A DNA stretch of 64,000 nucleotides from Microbulbifer variabilis ATCC 700307. Its GTDB lineage: Bacteria > Pseudomonadota > Gammaproteobacteria > Pseudomonadales > Cellvibrionaceae. Of this stretch, positions 53,633-63,034 are shown in pieces (the stretch's first letter is position 1; each line of letters opens with the position of its first letter). The position numbers and the translations under genes are program-made. The notes under the pieces are model-generated. The model saw only the letters and a list, made by a program, of their open reading frames with translations, was not told where the DNA came from and made no database searches. Location: positions 124,001 through 188,000 of the forward strand of contig NZ_AQYJ01000028.1 of the NCBI RefSeq assembly GCF_000380565.1. The letters are read 5' to 3'.

Positions 53633-55900
53633 TTAATGCCGTGCACTTGCTGGGCGCAGAATATTTTTGAGGCCGATCCTCTGCAAAAAGGCGCTCACGG
53701 TTTGTTCAATCTCGTCAGCGCAATCCATTTTGAGCACCTGGTGTAGAAGCAGCTCGGTATCTGCCTGGCGCACAGCGCGCAAGGTAGCCTTTACCCTTGG
53801 CAAATTGGTGGCATTCATCGATAGTCTGTCATAGCCCATTGCCACTAACAGCAGCGCCCCCCCGGGTTCGCCGGCCAGCTCTCCACAGATGCTCACCTTG
53901 GTGCCCTCTGCATGTGCAATGGTGACGATTTCCTGTAGCGCGCGAAGCACCGCGGGATGGAGGGCGTGATAGATATTGGCTACACGTGTGTTGTTGCGGT
54001 CTACCGCTAACAGATACTGGGTCAGGTCGTTACTACCTACTGAGATAAAGTCGGCGCGCTCGGCCAGCTCGCGAATCTGGTAAATGGCTGAAGGTACTTC
54101 CACCATGACACCAACCGGCGGCATTTCAATCTCATACCCTTCTTCCAGCAGCTCTCCGTAGGCGCGTTCTATTAACCTGCGCGCCGCTTCCAGTTCATTG
54201 AGCCCGCTGATCATTGGTAACATGATACGCAGGTTGTTGAGCCCTAAGCTGGCTTTCATCATGGCGCGCACCTGCGCCAGGAATATTTCCGGATGGTCCA
54301 GGGTAACGCGGATACCGCGCCAGCCGAGGAAGGGGTTAGTTTCTTCGATAGGGAAGTAGGCCAGCGCCTTATCGCCACCGACATCCAGGGTTCGCATGGT
54401 GACTGGCATGGGCGCGAAGGCCTCCAGCTGTTCCCGGTAGATTTCCCGCTGCTCTTCCTCAGAGGGGAAGCGGTCGCGCAGCAGGAAAGGTACTTCAGTC
54501 CGAAATAGGCCCACGCCTTCCGCACCTCGTTCCAGGGAGCGCACTACATCGGCCATTAGCCCGGTATTAACTAGCAGGCAAACCCGGTGGCCATCAGCTG
54601 TTTCCGCTGGTAGCCCGGCCATATGGTCGAGGCTACGGGCAAGCTGGTGTTCCTCCTCCACAATATCGTCATAGCGGCGCTTCAGTTCCGCGCCGGGATG
54701 GATATGTAGGTCGCCCCGATAGCCGTCCACAACCATATCGACACCATCGATAGTCTCATAGGGGAGATCCTGCACCCCCATAATGGCAGGCAGACCCATG
54801 GCCCGGGCAATGATAGCTACGTGGCTATTGGAAGAGCCCTTTACAGAGACGGCGCCGATTAACTTTTCCCGTGGGACCTCAGCCAATACAGCCGCTGTTA
54901 ACTCCTCTCCCACGAGAATGGTGTTATCCGGGTAGTCTCGCTCGCTCTGCTGGCGTTGATGCAGATGTGAGAGAACCCTGGAGCCCAGGTCGCGAACATC
55001 GGCTGCCCTGTCGCGAAAATAAGAATCGGACATGGCTTCAAAGCGCCTTACATGTTCGAGCATGACCTCGGCCCAGGCCCTGGGGGCACTCAATTGCTGT
55101 TGGATACGGTCGCAGACTTCAACGGCGAGAGAGTTATCGTCCAGCATACTGATATAGGCGTCGAACAGCGCACGCTCCTCGCGGTTCAGGTCTCCTTTGA
55201 GCCTTTCTCCTACTTCGCGGATTTCTTCCCTGGCAGTGCTGAGTGCTTGCTGGAATAAGGCGAGTTCGTCCTCAATATCCAAGCACAGGGAATAGGGCAC
55301 GGTGGCCAGGTTGGCCTGGGGGGTGACAATATGCGCACGACCGATGGCAATGCCAGGTGAGGCGGCAATACCGGAGAAATGGGTTTCCTGGCGCTGCCTA
55401 CGGATGGTGGCCAGCATACCGGTGGCCTCCGCATGCGCTATAACCCCGGCCAATTGAGCGGACAGCGTGACCAGGAAGGCTTCCTCACCCTCATCGAAAC
55501 GGCGCTGTTCCTCCTGCTGGACAACCAAAACACCAAGTACGGTGCGGTGGTGAATAATCGGCGTGCCCAGAAAAGCGCTAAAGCGCTCCTCGCCAGTGGA
55601 GGGAAAATACTGGAAGGCGGGGTGAGCTTCGGCCTTTTCCAGGTTAATGGGCTCTTCGCGGGTAACCACGTTGCCCACAAGGCCCTCGCCAGGCGCCAAG
55701 TGCACTTGACCCACGGCGCTTGGGAGCAGGCCATCGGTGGCCATCAGGACATAATTTCCGGATTGTTTGTCACGAAGGTATACGGAGCAGACCCGGGTAT
55801 GCATCACTTCACGCACACGTCGAACAATAATTTCGAGCACCGCAGGAAGGTCTCTGGCGGTGTTTACTTCTTGAACGATACTACGTAAAGATCCGAGCAA
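53633..55900 (-). CDS. ptsP: PtsP, nitrogen phosphotransferase system enzyme I
   Basis: A ~755-residue protein, close to E. coli PtsP (748). The N-terminal GAF domain (VCSVYLRDKQSGNYVLMATDG, FSAFLGTPIIHHRTVLGVLVVQQ) is followed by enzyme I domains. The phosphorylated His is in KGSSNSHVAIIARAMG and the PEP-binding part shows LRTLDVGGDKALAYFP, LPMISGLNELEAARRLI and SICGELAGEP. It passes phosphate from PEP to NPr in nitrogen/potassium regulation. The TTG at 55900 has GAGGA upstream and starts at the family position; a TTG at 55921 is the alternative. Confidence 0.94.
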   Translation of the reverse strand: MLGSLRSIVQEVNTARDLPAVLEIIVRRVREVMHTRVCSVYLRDKQSGNYVLMATDGLLPSAVGQVHLAPGEGLVGNVVTREEPINLEKAEAHPAFQYFPSTGEERFSAFLGTPIIHHRTVLGVLVVQQEEQRRFDEGEEAFLVTLSAQLAGVIAHAEATGMLATIRRQRQETHFSGIAASPGIAIGRAHIVTPQANLATVPYSLCLDIEDELALFQQALSTAREEIREVGERLKGDLNREERALFDAYISMLDDNSLAVEVCDRIQQQLSAPRAWAEVMLEHVRRFEAMSDSYFRDRAADVRDLGSRVLSHLHQRQQSERDYPDNTILVGEELTAAVLAEVPREKLIGAVSVKGSSNSHVAIIARAMGLPAIMGVQDLPYETIDGVDMVVDGYRGDLHIHPGAELKRRYDDIVEEEHQLARSLDHMAGLPAETADGHRVCLLVNTGLMADVVRSLERGAEGVGLFRTEVPFLLRDRFPSEEEQREIYREQLEAFAPMPVTMRTLDVGGDKALAYFPIEETNPFLGWRGIRVTLDHPEIFLAQVRAMMKASLGLNNLRIMLPMISGLNELEAARRLIERAYGELLEEGYEIEMPPVGVMVEVPSAIYQIRELAERADFISVGSNDLTQYLLAVDRNNTRVANIYHALHPAVLRALQEIVTIAHAEGTKVSICGELAGEPGGALLLVAMGYDRLSMNATNLPRVKATLRAVRQADTELLLHQVLKMDCADEIEQTVSAFLQRIGLKNILRPASARH

Positions 55901-55995
55901 TGGCCTGTCCTCGCCAATCAACGGAGAAATTTATAGGCCCAGGGCTAACCTGGGGCCAGAGGAGGTGCGGAGCCGCACCAGGAGCAGGTTTCGGG

Positions 55996-56673
55996 TCACT
56001 CACCCTTGTCGCGCAGCCAGCGTCTTTCCAGCTGAAGCTGTTGGGGGGCCAGCTCGGTCAAAGCACGACGGTAAACCTCGCGCTTGAAAGTGACTACTTT
56101 ACTCAGTGGATGCCAATAATTCACCCAGCGCCAGTGGTCGAATTCAGGTTTGTAGCCATTATCGAAGCTGATAGAGGACTCCTGCGCTTCCAGCTTCAGC
56201 AAAAACCACTTTTGTTTTTGCCCTATACACAGTGGCTCAGAGCGTCGACGAATCAGTCGCTGAGGCAGGCGATATCTCAGCCAGCCACGAGTACAGGCAA
56301 TCAGACTGACTTGATCGCGAGTAAGGCCAATTTCCTCGTACAGTTCCCTATATAGCGCCTGTTCTGGGGTTTCGCCTGGGTTTATACCTCCCTGGGGAAA
56401 TTGCCAGGCGTCCTTGCCACCTACCCGCCTAGCCCACAGTGCCTGACCGCGGACATTCAGCACAATGATACCGACATTGGGGCGGAAACCCTCGGTATCT
56501 ATATTGCTGCTGTTTTCGCTACCCTGGCCCCGGTTGCGGTTGTTGGCTGCGGGGTTATCGGTGCGATTTGACTGTTTGGCGGGCCTACGGCGGTTTCTTC
56601 GCCCGGCTTGTGCCGGCTTGCCGTCGCCCAAAATACCGTCCTCAATACTGTTGTGTGTTGCCGTGCGCAGCAC
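55996..56673 (-). CDS. rppH: RNA pyrophosphohydrolase with N-terminal extension
   Basis: A 225-residue Nudix protein. The Nudix box [23 protein letters not shown] is complete apart from spacing noted here as GG...E...REL..E.GL, and [31 protein letters not shown] and [13 protein letters not shown] match E. coli RppH. It removes pyrophosphate from 5' triphosphate RNA ends to start decay. The first ~60 residues ([16 protein letters not shown]...) are basic and low-complexity and are absent from E. coli RppH (176 residues). The start is GTG at 56673; no standard start codon is seen directly before the GFRPN segment. The gene follows ptsP in the opposite order to E. coli (rppH-ptsP), on the same strand. 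Confidence 0.9.
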   Translation of the reverse strand: MLRTATHNSIEDGILGDGKPAQAGRRNRRRPAKQSNRTDNPAANNRNRGQGSENSSNIDTEGFRPNVGIIVLNVRGQALWARRVGGKDAWQFPQGGINPGETPEQALYRELYEEIGLTRDQVSLIACTRGWLRYRLPQRLIRRRSEPLCIGQKQKWFLLKLEAQESSISFDNGYKPEFDHWRWVNYWHPLSKVVTFKREVYRRALTELAPQQLQLERRWLRDKGE

Positions 56674-56841
56674 TTACTTGTCCCGCATTGTTCCACAGAG
56701 GTGGGTTTACAGCAATTCAGTGACGTAGTCCGTGTGATACGGGCAAGTGCGAGGTAAAATTGACTGTCGCTACGTTGATGGTGGCCTGACCATGGCGGTG
56801 AAATACCCTTTGGGAATCTATAGTTTACGGGGGAGCTGGCG

Positions 56842-57507
56842 GTGCATCTGGCAATATTTGATCTCGATAATACATTGATCGGTGGAGACAGTGATCACGC
56901 CTGGGGCGAGTTCCTTGTGGATCGGGAGCATGTGGATAGTGAGCGCTATCGCTCCACCAATGACCGCTTCTACCAGGATTATCAACGTGGTGATCTGGAT
57001 ATTTTTGCCTATCTGGAATTCGCTTTGGAACCATTGTCGCAGATTTCACGCGGTCAACTGGAAAACCTGCAGAGCGAATTTATGCAGGAAGTGGTCAGTG
57101 AGTTGTGGTTGCCTGCGGCGCAGGAGTTGATCGGCGAACATCGCCGCAAAGGGCATCACATTATGATTATCACAGCCACTAATCGTTTTGTGGTAGAGCC
57201 CATTGCCGCGCGTCTGGGAGTTGACACGTTGTTGGCTACAGAGCCCGAAGAATTAGAGGGCCGGTTTACTGGGCGGGTTGTCGGAGAGCCCTGTTACCAG
57301 GCCGGCAAGGTGCTGCGCCTGCGCCAATGGCTGGCGCATAACCCAGAGTTTGAAAGCAGGGAGAAATGGTTTTATAGCGATTCCATTAATGACCTGCCCC
57401 TATTGGCCGAAGTGGAGCACCCGGTGGCTGTAGATCCCGACGCGCGCCTGCGTGTAGAGGCAGAAGCGCGCGGTTGGCCAGTTATCAGCTTGCGGGAGAG
57501 CCGCTGA
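56842..57507 (+). CDS. HAD-IB family phosphatase
   Basis: A 221-residue HAD hydrolase. The nucleophile motif is FDLDNTL (Asp7, Asp9), motif II is MIITATNRF and motif III/IV is KWFYSDSINDLPLL, typical of the phosphoserine phosphatase-like IB subclass. The substrate is unknown; close relatives dephosphorylate phosphoserine or similar compounds. The start is GTG at 56842, with GGGGGAG upstream. It is followed after 47 bases by the imelysin-like gene. Confidence 0.92.
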   Translation: MHLAIFDLDNTLIGGDSDHAWGEFLVDREHVDSERYRSTNDRFYQDYQRGDLDIFAYLEFALEPLSQISRGQLENLQSEFMQEVVSELWLPAAQELIGEHRRKGHHIMIITATNRFVVEPIAARLGVDTLLATEPEELEGRFTGRVVGEPCYQAGKVLRLRQWLAHNPEFESREKWFYSDSINDLPLLAEVEHPVAVDPDARLRVEAEARGWPVISLRESR

Positions 57508-57554
57508 ATTGCGTAGCCAAGATCTTTGCGGTGATGGGAATAATGAGGAATTGA

Positions 57555-58733
57555 GTGAACGGACATAGCATTCGGTATCTGGTTGTGGTGCTCTTGCTCG
57601 GTGGCTTGGCGCTCACATTGGGATGTGAGAAGGAGCCCGTGGAACCGCCCAAGACTCTTCGGGATGTGGCGCCGCAACAGATCAGTGAACAGGCGGCCTC
57701 AGACCTTTCTCTGGCAATTTGGCAGGCGGGACAGGCCCAGGTACTCCACACGCATGCATCAGTGGAAACTTTACAGCGCGCAGTTAAAGCTCTACTGGCA
57801 AATCCCAGTGAGGACCAGCTTGAAGAGGCCAGGCTCTCCTGGCTGGATGCACACCGGGAGTTTGCGGCAACCCTTCCCTATATACAGTTGGCGTTTTCCC
57901 CGGTGGACTTGCGTAGCCAGGGGCGCAAGTTGATGCTGGCATTGGACAGTTGGCCAGCCCAGGCTGGCTACCTGGATACGGTGCCAGGGTATTCAGACAG
58001 CGGCATTGTCAATGACACTGCAATCGAGCTGACCCTGGCTAATTTACGTAAGCAACACAGGCTTACCGCCCATGAGGAAGCCAGTACGGGGTTTCATGCC
58101 TTGGAAGTCATGCTTTGGGGGCCCACTGGAGAGCGCACTGCAGAGGACTTTATCCCCGATAGTAACGGTGAGAAACCTGAGGCGCTGGCGGTGAATCGTC
58201 GCCGCGAACTGACCCGGCTGATTGCCAAGGGTATGGAAGAGGATATGGCCGGTCTCGCGCGCCGTTGGCCGACTTCAGCCAATAATTTGTCACGTGAGTA
58301 TCTGTCTCTGGGGCCTGTGGCACGGCTACAGCAAATTCGTGCTGCGCATACTCAGGTAATTGATGAACAAGTATTACGGCGCCTTCCCGAGGGCTCAGAG
58401 AGTGACGTGGAAAGTGGTCGGGCTGCGGATTCTAAGCAGGCTCTGTTGGGCATCATGGCGACTTTACAGTCCAACTGGATACCTACCGGTGGTGGCGGCA
58501 TGGCGGAAGTATTGCTTGACCGTCATCAGGTCAGTGCACTGGAAGAGACTTTTTCGGATTTTGAGGCCTTGTTGCTGAAGATGGAGGATCCGTTTGAGCT
58601 GGCTGAGCCGGGGCAATTGGTGCAGGCGCGTAAACTGCTTGAACGTATGGCGGGTTTGATGGCAGGAACAACCCAGGTTCCGTTATCGGAAAAGGATGTT
58701 ATGCCGGTATCCCTGCCTACGATAGGGAACTGA
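57555..58733 (+). CDS. imelysin-family lipoprotein
   Basis: A 392-residue lipoprotein (lipobox LTLGC, Cys24) with a helical imelysin domain. The diagnostic GxHxxE motif is GFHALE (179-184), followed by VMLWGP. LSREYLSLGPVARLQQIR and later helical pairs match the family. Members are linked to iron uptake (EfeO/IrpA-like) and are periplasmic. The start GTG has GAGGA 6 bases upstream. It probably shares a transcript with the upstream HAD gene and ends at a clear terminator. Confidence 0.88.
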   Translation: MNGHSIRYLVVVLLLGGLALTLGCEKEPVEPPKTLRDVAPQQISEQAASDLSLAIWQAGQAQVLHTHASVETLQRAVKALLANPSEDQLEEARLSWLDAHREFAATLPYIQLAFSPVDLRSQGRKLMLALDSWPAQAGYLDTVPGYSDSGIVNDTAIELTLANLRKQHRLTAHEEASTGFHALEVMLWGPTGERTAEDFIPDSNGEKPEALAVNRRRELTRLIAKGMEEDMAGLARRWPTSANNLSREYLSLGPVARLQQIRAAHTQVIDEQVLRRLPEGSESDVESGRAADSKQALLGIMATLQSNWIPTGGGGMAEVLLDRHQVSALEETFSDFEALLLKMEDPFELAEPGQLVQARKLLERMAGLMAGTTQVPLSEKDVMPVSLPTIGN

Positions 58734-58740
58734 TCAAAAT

Positions 58741-58767
58741 AAAACCCCGGCAATGGCCGGGGTTTTT
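58741..58767. terminator. bidirectional intrinsic terminator
   Basis: CCCCGGC and GCCGGGG form a 7-bp stem with a 4-base loop, preceded by AAAA and followed by TTTTT. It lies between the convergent imelysin and DUF882 genes. Confidence 0.9.
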
Positions 58768-58789
58768 GATTTGGAATACTTTCTCAGTC

Positions 58790-59323
58790 TTACCAGCGAC
58801 GTACAGGGCCAGTATCTACATGGACGAAGTTACTTTTCGGATAGTAGCCAACACCGCCTGCTTTTAGAGCCAGTGCCGCCTGTCGCAGTTTTGACAGTGG
58901 GACGCCCGGCATGCGGATATCCAGGGCCATACCACGAGTATGGTAACTGCGCTTGGCAACTCCGCGGCCTGCAGCACGCAACTTGGCGTTGGTCTTGGCC
59001 GATCGGTATCCCGAGATAATCTCGATGGTACCTGTGTAATTGAACTTTTCCTTCAGCTTATACACGATATCCAACAGTTTCGGGTCCATTCGAGTCACTT
59101 CGTTGGCTCGGTGGTCGCGCAGCAATTTGTTGAATTGTTTCAAGCCATTGCTGCTGTAGTCTCCGTTAGCCCAGTAGGCGGCCTCCAGCTTCTCCCCTGT
59201 GTGCAGGTTGCGCATCTTCAGGGTGCGGGAGCTACCTACTTTAGCGAAAGTCGGTCCGGCGCTGACCGCCGCCGCAGTTGCGCAGGTCACTGCCAGGAAT
59301 CGACGTCTGGATGGATTCTTCAT
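58790..59323 (-). CDS. Tat-exported DUF882/MepK-like peptidoglycan endopeptidase
   Basis: A 177-residue protein of the DUF882 (M15A) family. The N-terminus has a twin-arginine signal (SRRRFLAV) with an alanine-rich segment ending PTFAKV. Zinc-site residues lie in SYHTRGMALDIRM (His, Asp) and FVHVDTGPVRRW (His). E. coli homologue MepK (YcbK) cleaves 3-3 crosslinks made by L,D-transpeptidases. Three such transpeptidase genes lie just to the right in this window, which supports that role. It is transcribed alone. Confidence 0.9.
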   Translation of the reverse strand: MKNPSRRRFLAVTCATAAAVSAGPTFAKVGSSRTLKMRNLHTGEKLEAAYWANGDYSSNGLKQFNKLLRDHRANEVTRMDPKLLDIVYKLKEKFNYTGTIEIISGYRSAKTNAKLRAAGRGVAKRSYHTRGMALDIRMPGVPLSKLRQAALALKAGGVGYYPKSNFVHVDTGPVRRW

Positions 59324-60392
59324 AATTCCGCCTCGTCGTTAATTCTCTTCGGAGCGCGTCGGATAGCGCATCCGGGTACGGCGGAAAATGTACAAAAAAT
59401 AACCAGTTGTTACAAATTTGCAGCTGCTAATTCGGAAATAATCATACCGCTATGCTGGTAAATTTTTTCTCTTATGCTACCGGCGGGTGGGAATTTTCCA
59501 GAAATAACTCAAGGATACCTGTTAGCAATGAGACAGCGTTGTCATTTTGTTGCCAACGTTAAAAAAACATTTTTCTGCGACTGTTAGGTTCCATAGGGCT
59601 GGGAAAGTGATAGAAAAGTGGGGCTCGGACACGGTGAGAGGTCTATTACCTACTCTTTTGAGAGCTATTCAAATATACGAAGAGTGCTGCTGGTAGGTTG
59701 TTAGAAAGCCCTATGTAGCATGGGAGAAAGTCCACCTCTATCTATTACCCCTTCCCCTTTGAATGTATGTACATGTATATACAACATTGAGGGTATGATT
59801 CCTACATATCCTTCAGATAGATACCTTATCTCGATGTGATGGTTGTGGATAAGAGTGCGCCTGATTGGTGTAAGTAAAAGTTCTGCAGGATGCTTCATAT
59901 TTTTATTAAATAAGAATGTTGGCCACAGTACTCCTTTTTTAATTCTTGCAAAGCTATAGAATTCTGCGATCTCGGTTACCCATTGCTATAAATCTTAGCT
60001 GGGGTTTGTGGCTAAAGTTGCCTTTGCGACCTTCTTTTTTCAGTACTTAAAAACTACCGTAGGCTGCAGCCGTTTTTACAGTTTTGAGAATTGTAACTCT
60101 ATCAGTATTCAATGTGTGTTGGACTTTTTAGTCGAAATAGAGCCTTTAGCTAAACAACCAGAAAGAAAATCAAGTTGTTCAATTCCATATCTTAGCGCTA
60201 TGGGGCTTTTGAATCTGATTTTTTAAGAATTGAGATTTTTCCTAAAGATACCGTAAAAGCGCTGTGCTTCTTTCATTACAAAAACGTTTAGCCCAGATAA
60301 CTAAAATTTTGTTCGCGTTTATTTCACTATTTTTTTAGGTTTTAAAGCGTAGATCATTTTCAGGTTGTCAAAAATCGGACTCACTTGTGGAG
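59324..60392. other. 1.07-kb AT-rich intergenic region
   Basis: Between the MepK-like gene and the first L,D-transpeptidase stop. Short open frames exist (for example 59701-59898 minus and 60008-60226 plus) but lack ribosome sites and convincing composition. I see no mobile element, RNA or CRISPR-like repeat. It could be decayed or regulatory DNA. Confidence 0.4.
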
Positions 60393-61571
60393 CTAGTTCA
60401 GAGGGGCCTGATGTTTATCGCGGTGATAAATATCCTGACGGAACTGTGGGCGCCCATGGGTATCTATCCAGGCTGTCATATAGACAATAAAAAGCCGTGG
60501 GGCGGGCTTGATCGGAACATTGAGGACCTCACTGCCGGTTGTGGCCTGGGCAACGCGAGTTCTGTCCCATCCCTGAGACTCAAGAAGTGAGTAAGCTAAC
60601 TCTTCCGGCTGCTGGAGCCGTACACACCCGTGGCTGAATGCTCGCTGTTGTTCTGAAAATAGGCTCTGGGCCTGAGTATCGTGTAGAAAGATTGCCTGCT
60701 TATTGGGAATAACAAATTTTACTTTGCCGAGGGTGTTGTCAGGACCGCTCACCTGACGCAAGGTGGCGTGGCCACCGGCTGCACGGGCGAGGCTTTCATC
60801 GGTAATTGGTGATGTGGCTCCGCTACGATATTGAACTACTCGGTAGCCACGACGGTGCATGGCGGCGGGGTTGTGCCGCGCCTTGGGGAGGAGTTCGGTA
60901 ATCAGAATGCTTCGCGGCACTGTCCAGGTGGGATTGAAGACGACACTGGTAATACGGCTGTGCATGTTCGGCGTACGGGTGCTACTTTTGCCAACCACTG
61001 TTTTCATGTCCAGCTTAACCTGACCATTCTCGACCAGCTGCAATCGGTAGCTGGGAATATTGACCAATATATAGCGGCCATCCTCGGGAAGGGATAGTTG
61101 GTCCCAGCGATCCGCATTCAGGGTCATTTGCCTAGCTCGCTCAACGGGGGAAACTGATAGGGCGGAGAGAGTTTCATTATCGGCAACCCCGGTGGCGGGA
61201 AGTCCGTGGCGGCGCTGAAAATTTTCAAGGGCTGACTGTAGGGCGCTGTCGAAGCGCAAGTGATCCTTCTGAGGGGCTGACGCAGGTCCCGGTTGCCCGC
61301 GATAGTCTCCATATAGTTCAAGCAATTTGCGCAATTGCAGCACGCGTAAGTCTTTATCCCCTGCCTGAAGAGGGCCCCCTTCATTAATAGGCCGCCAGCG
61401 TTTGGCAATCTCCCGATAATGGTTGGCTTCAGAGCGCAGTTGATTACTGATATTGACTGGGTTTAGAGCCACAGATTCCTTAGTTGCCATGGCAATGTGT
61501 ATTGGCGTCGCAGAGGCGATAGCCAAACTGAGTAAGGCTGCTAGGCCTAGATGGCGGGGAATCTTGACCAT
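60393..61571 (-). CDS. YcbB-type L,D-transpeptidase (copy 1 of 3)
   Basis: A 392-residue exported L,D-transpeptidase. A signal-type N-terminus (LAALLSLAIASATP) precedes a peptidoglycan-binding domain (LENFQRRHGLPATGVADNETLSAL) and a YkuD catalytic domain. Catalytic Cys and His are in FSHGCVRLQQPEELA; the preceding IFLHDTQAQ is typical. The C-terminus RLFIVYMTAWIDTHGRPQFRQDIY matches the YcbB tail, though the protein is shorter than E. coli YcbB (615). It forms 3-3 crosslinks in peptidoglycan. It is the downstream member of a tandem set of three, 27 bases after copy 2. Confidence 0.92.
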   Translation of the reverse strand: MVKIPRHLGLAALLSLAIASATPIHIAMATKESVALNPVNISNQLRSEANHYREIAKRWRPINEGGPLQAGDKDLRVLQLRKLLELYGDYRGQPGPASAPQKDHLRFDSALQSALENFQRRHGLPATGVADNETLSALSVSPVERARQMTLNADRWDQLSLPEDGRYILVNIPSYRLQLVENGQVKLDMKTVVGKSSTRTPNMHSRITSVVFNPTWTVPRSILITELLPKARHNPAAMHRRGYRVVQYRSGATSPITDESLARAAGGHATLRQVSGPDNTLGKVKFVIPNKQAIFLHDTQAQSLFSEQQRAFSHGCVRLQQPEELAYSLLESQGWDRTRVAQATTGSEVLNVPIKPAPRLFIVYMTAWIDTHGRPQFRQDIYHRDKHQAPLN

Positions 61572-61598
61572 AAATAACTCCCGTGGTGATACTTGTGC

Positions 61599-62855
61599 TT
61601 AACCACGGTTTGTCCCCGCACCGGCTTTATCACGTTGGTAAATATCCGGTCGGAACTGTAGCTGTCCATGCTCATCCACCCAGGCAGTCCAATAGGCGAT
61701 ATAGACCGGAAGAGGATTTTTCAGTTGTACGCCATGGGTGCGGCTACTCATCAGTGCCCGGTCTATGCGCGCCCTATTCCAGCGATTTTGTTGAGCCAGC
61801 ATCATGCGGGCAAACTTCAGCGGTTTTTCCAGACGAATGCAGCCATGACTGAAAGCGCGTTGGTTTTTTTTGAAAAGGTGCTTGCTGTTTGTATCGTGCA
61901 GGAAAATTGCCTGGCGATTGGGTATAACAAACTTGACCCGTCCCAGTGCATTGCCCGGTCCACCTTTTTGCTGCAGCGTTACTTTTCCTCGGCGAACGCC
62001 AGCGACATTACCTCTGGTAAAGGGAACAGCCCTGCCGCGGTGGTTGACCAGCCGGTAGCCCTTGGCGCTCAGGGCCGAGCTGCCTTTTGGCAAAAGTTCT
62101 TTCAGCGCGATACTCGGCGGCACACGCCACACTGGATTGAATTCCAGGCGGGTCATACGCGTGGCGATCAGTGGAGTCTTGTGCTTCGGTTTGCCCACTA
62201 CCACTTTCATACGAAACTGCTCTCGATCACCGTCGATCAGGCGGAGGCTGAATTCCGGGATATTAACAACGATATAGCGTGGCCCCAGGTCTTTGGGCAG
62301 TTGTTCCCAGCGCTGAAGATTGGCGCTCAGGATTTGTGCCAGTTTGGCAGGATTGGTATTGAGACGACTGCGAGTGCGTTCGTCCACAAGTCCATCGGCT
62401 TTCAGGCCGTGGCGTCTTTGAAACCGGCGTACTGCCTGCTGCAGGGGCTTATCGTAGACATCAGCTTCCAGGCTGCCTTTTTCGGTAGTTTCAGCAAAGT
62501 CTTCTGGCCGGTAATCGCCATACAGCATCAACAGGCTGCGGAGCTGCGCGACCCTAGGGCTGCGGCTTCCGGGAGTTATAGGTTGCCCTTTAGATAGGGG
62601 CTTCCACTGTTCCCCCTCCGCTAAGGCGCTGTAGCGCGCCAGCTCCTCGCTTAGCAAGGCATATTGACGGCCGTAAGGGGAAAAAGGATCACTGCCAGAA
62701 ACGCCCTCAATCGAATCATCTTTTTTGGCGTTTCCTGGCGCGGCGACTGCTATCGACTGCTCAAAGCCCAGTGCAACAGCCAATATTATTGCGCAACCGC
62801 ACCACATCGGTTTTCGTGCAACACGCAAACGAGAAGGGAAAAAGCCAACACCCAT
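61599..62855 (-). CDS. YcbB-type L,D-transpeptidase (copy 2 of 3)
   Basis: A 418-residue relative of the flanking copies. A membrane/signal segment lies at about 18-40, then a peptidoglycan-binding motif AVRRFQRRHGLKADGLVDERTRSRL and a YkuD domain. The active-site motif is FSHGCIRLEKPLKFA, with AIFLHDTNSKHLF before it. The C-terminal VYIAYWTAWVDEHGQLQFRPDIYQRD is conserved among the three copies. It would catalyse 3-3 crosslinking. The 27-base distance to copy 1 suggests one transcript; the gap to copy 3 is 179 bases. Confidence 0.92.
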   Translation of the reverse strand: MGVGFFPSRLRVARKPMWCGCAIILAVALGFEQSIAVAAPGNAKKDDSIEGVSGSDPFSPYGRQYALLSEELARYSALAEGEQWKPLSKGQPITPGSRSPRVAQLRSLLMLYGDYRPEDFAETTEKGSLEADVYDKPLQQAVRRFQRRHGLKADGLVDERTRSRLNTNPAKLAQILSANLQRWEQLPKDLGPRYIVVNIPEFSLRLIDGDREQFRMKVVVGKPKHKTPLIATRMTRLEFNPVWRVPPSIALKELLPKGSSALSAKGYRLVNHRGRAVPFTRGNVAGVRRGKVTLQQKGGPGNALGRVKFVIPNRQAIFLHDTNSKHLFKKNQRAFSHGCIRLEKPLKFARMMLAQQNRWNRARIDRALMSSRTHGVQLKNPLPVYIAYWTAWVDEHGQLQFRPDIYQRDKAGAGTNRG

Positions 62856-63034
62856 AAGTCACCCCTGTAAGCAAAGAAGGATCACCGGAAATGATCACTC
62901 TGCTCACAGTGGTAACTTGTGACCGTGAAACTCTAAATAATTATGGGGAATGGATGCTGCTGGTACTCACAGGAAAAGGTATATAGGTATTACTTTCACG
63001 AGGCTAAGGGCGGCCCTGGGACCGCCCCGATAAC

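Noticed and set aside
59701-59898. 65-codon open frame on the minus strand in the large AT-rich gap
   Set aside because: No ribosome site, no recognisable motif and no support from neighbours.
61668-62597. 309-codon open frame on the plus strand
   Set aside because: It is antisense to the well-supported L,D-transpeptidase copy 2 and has no family signature.
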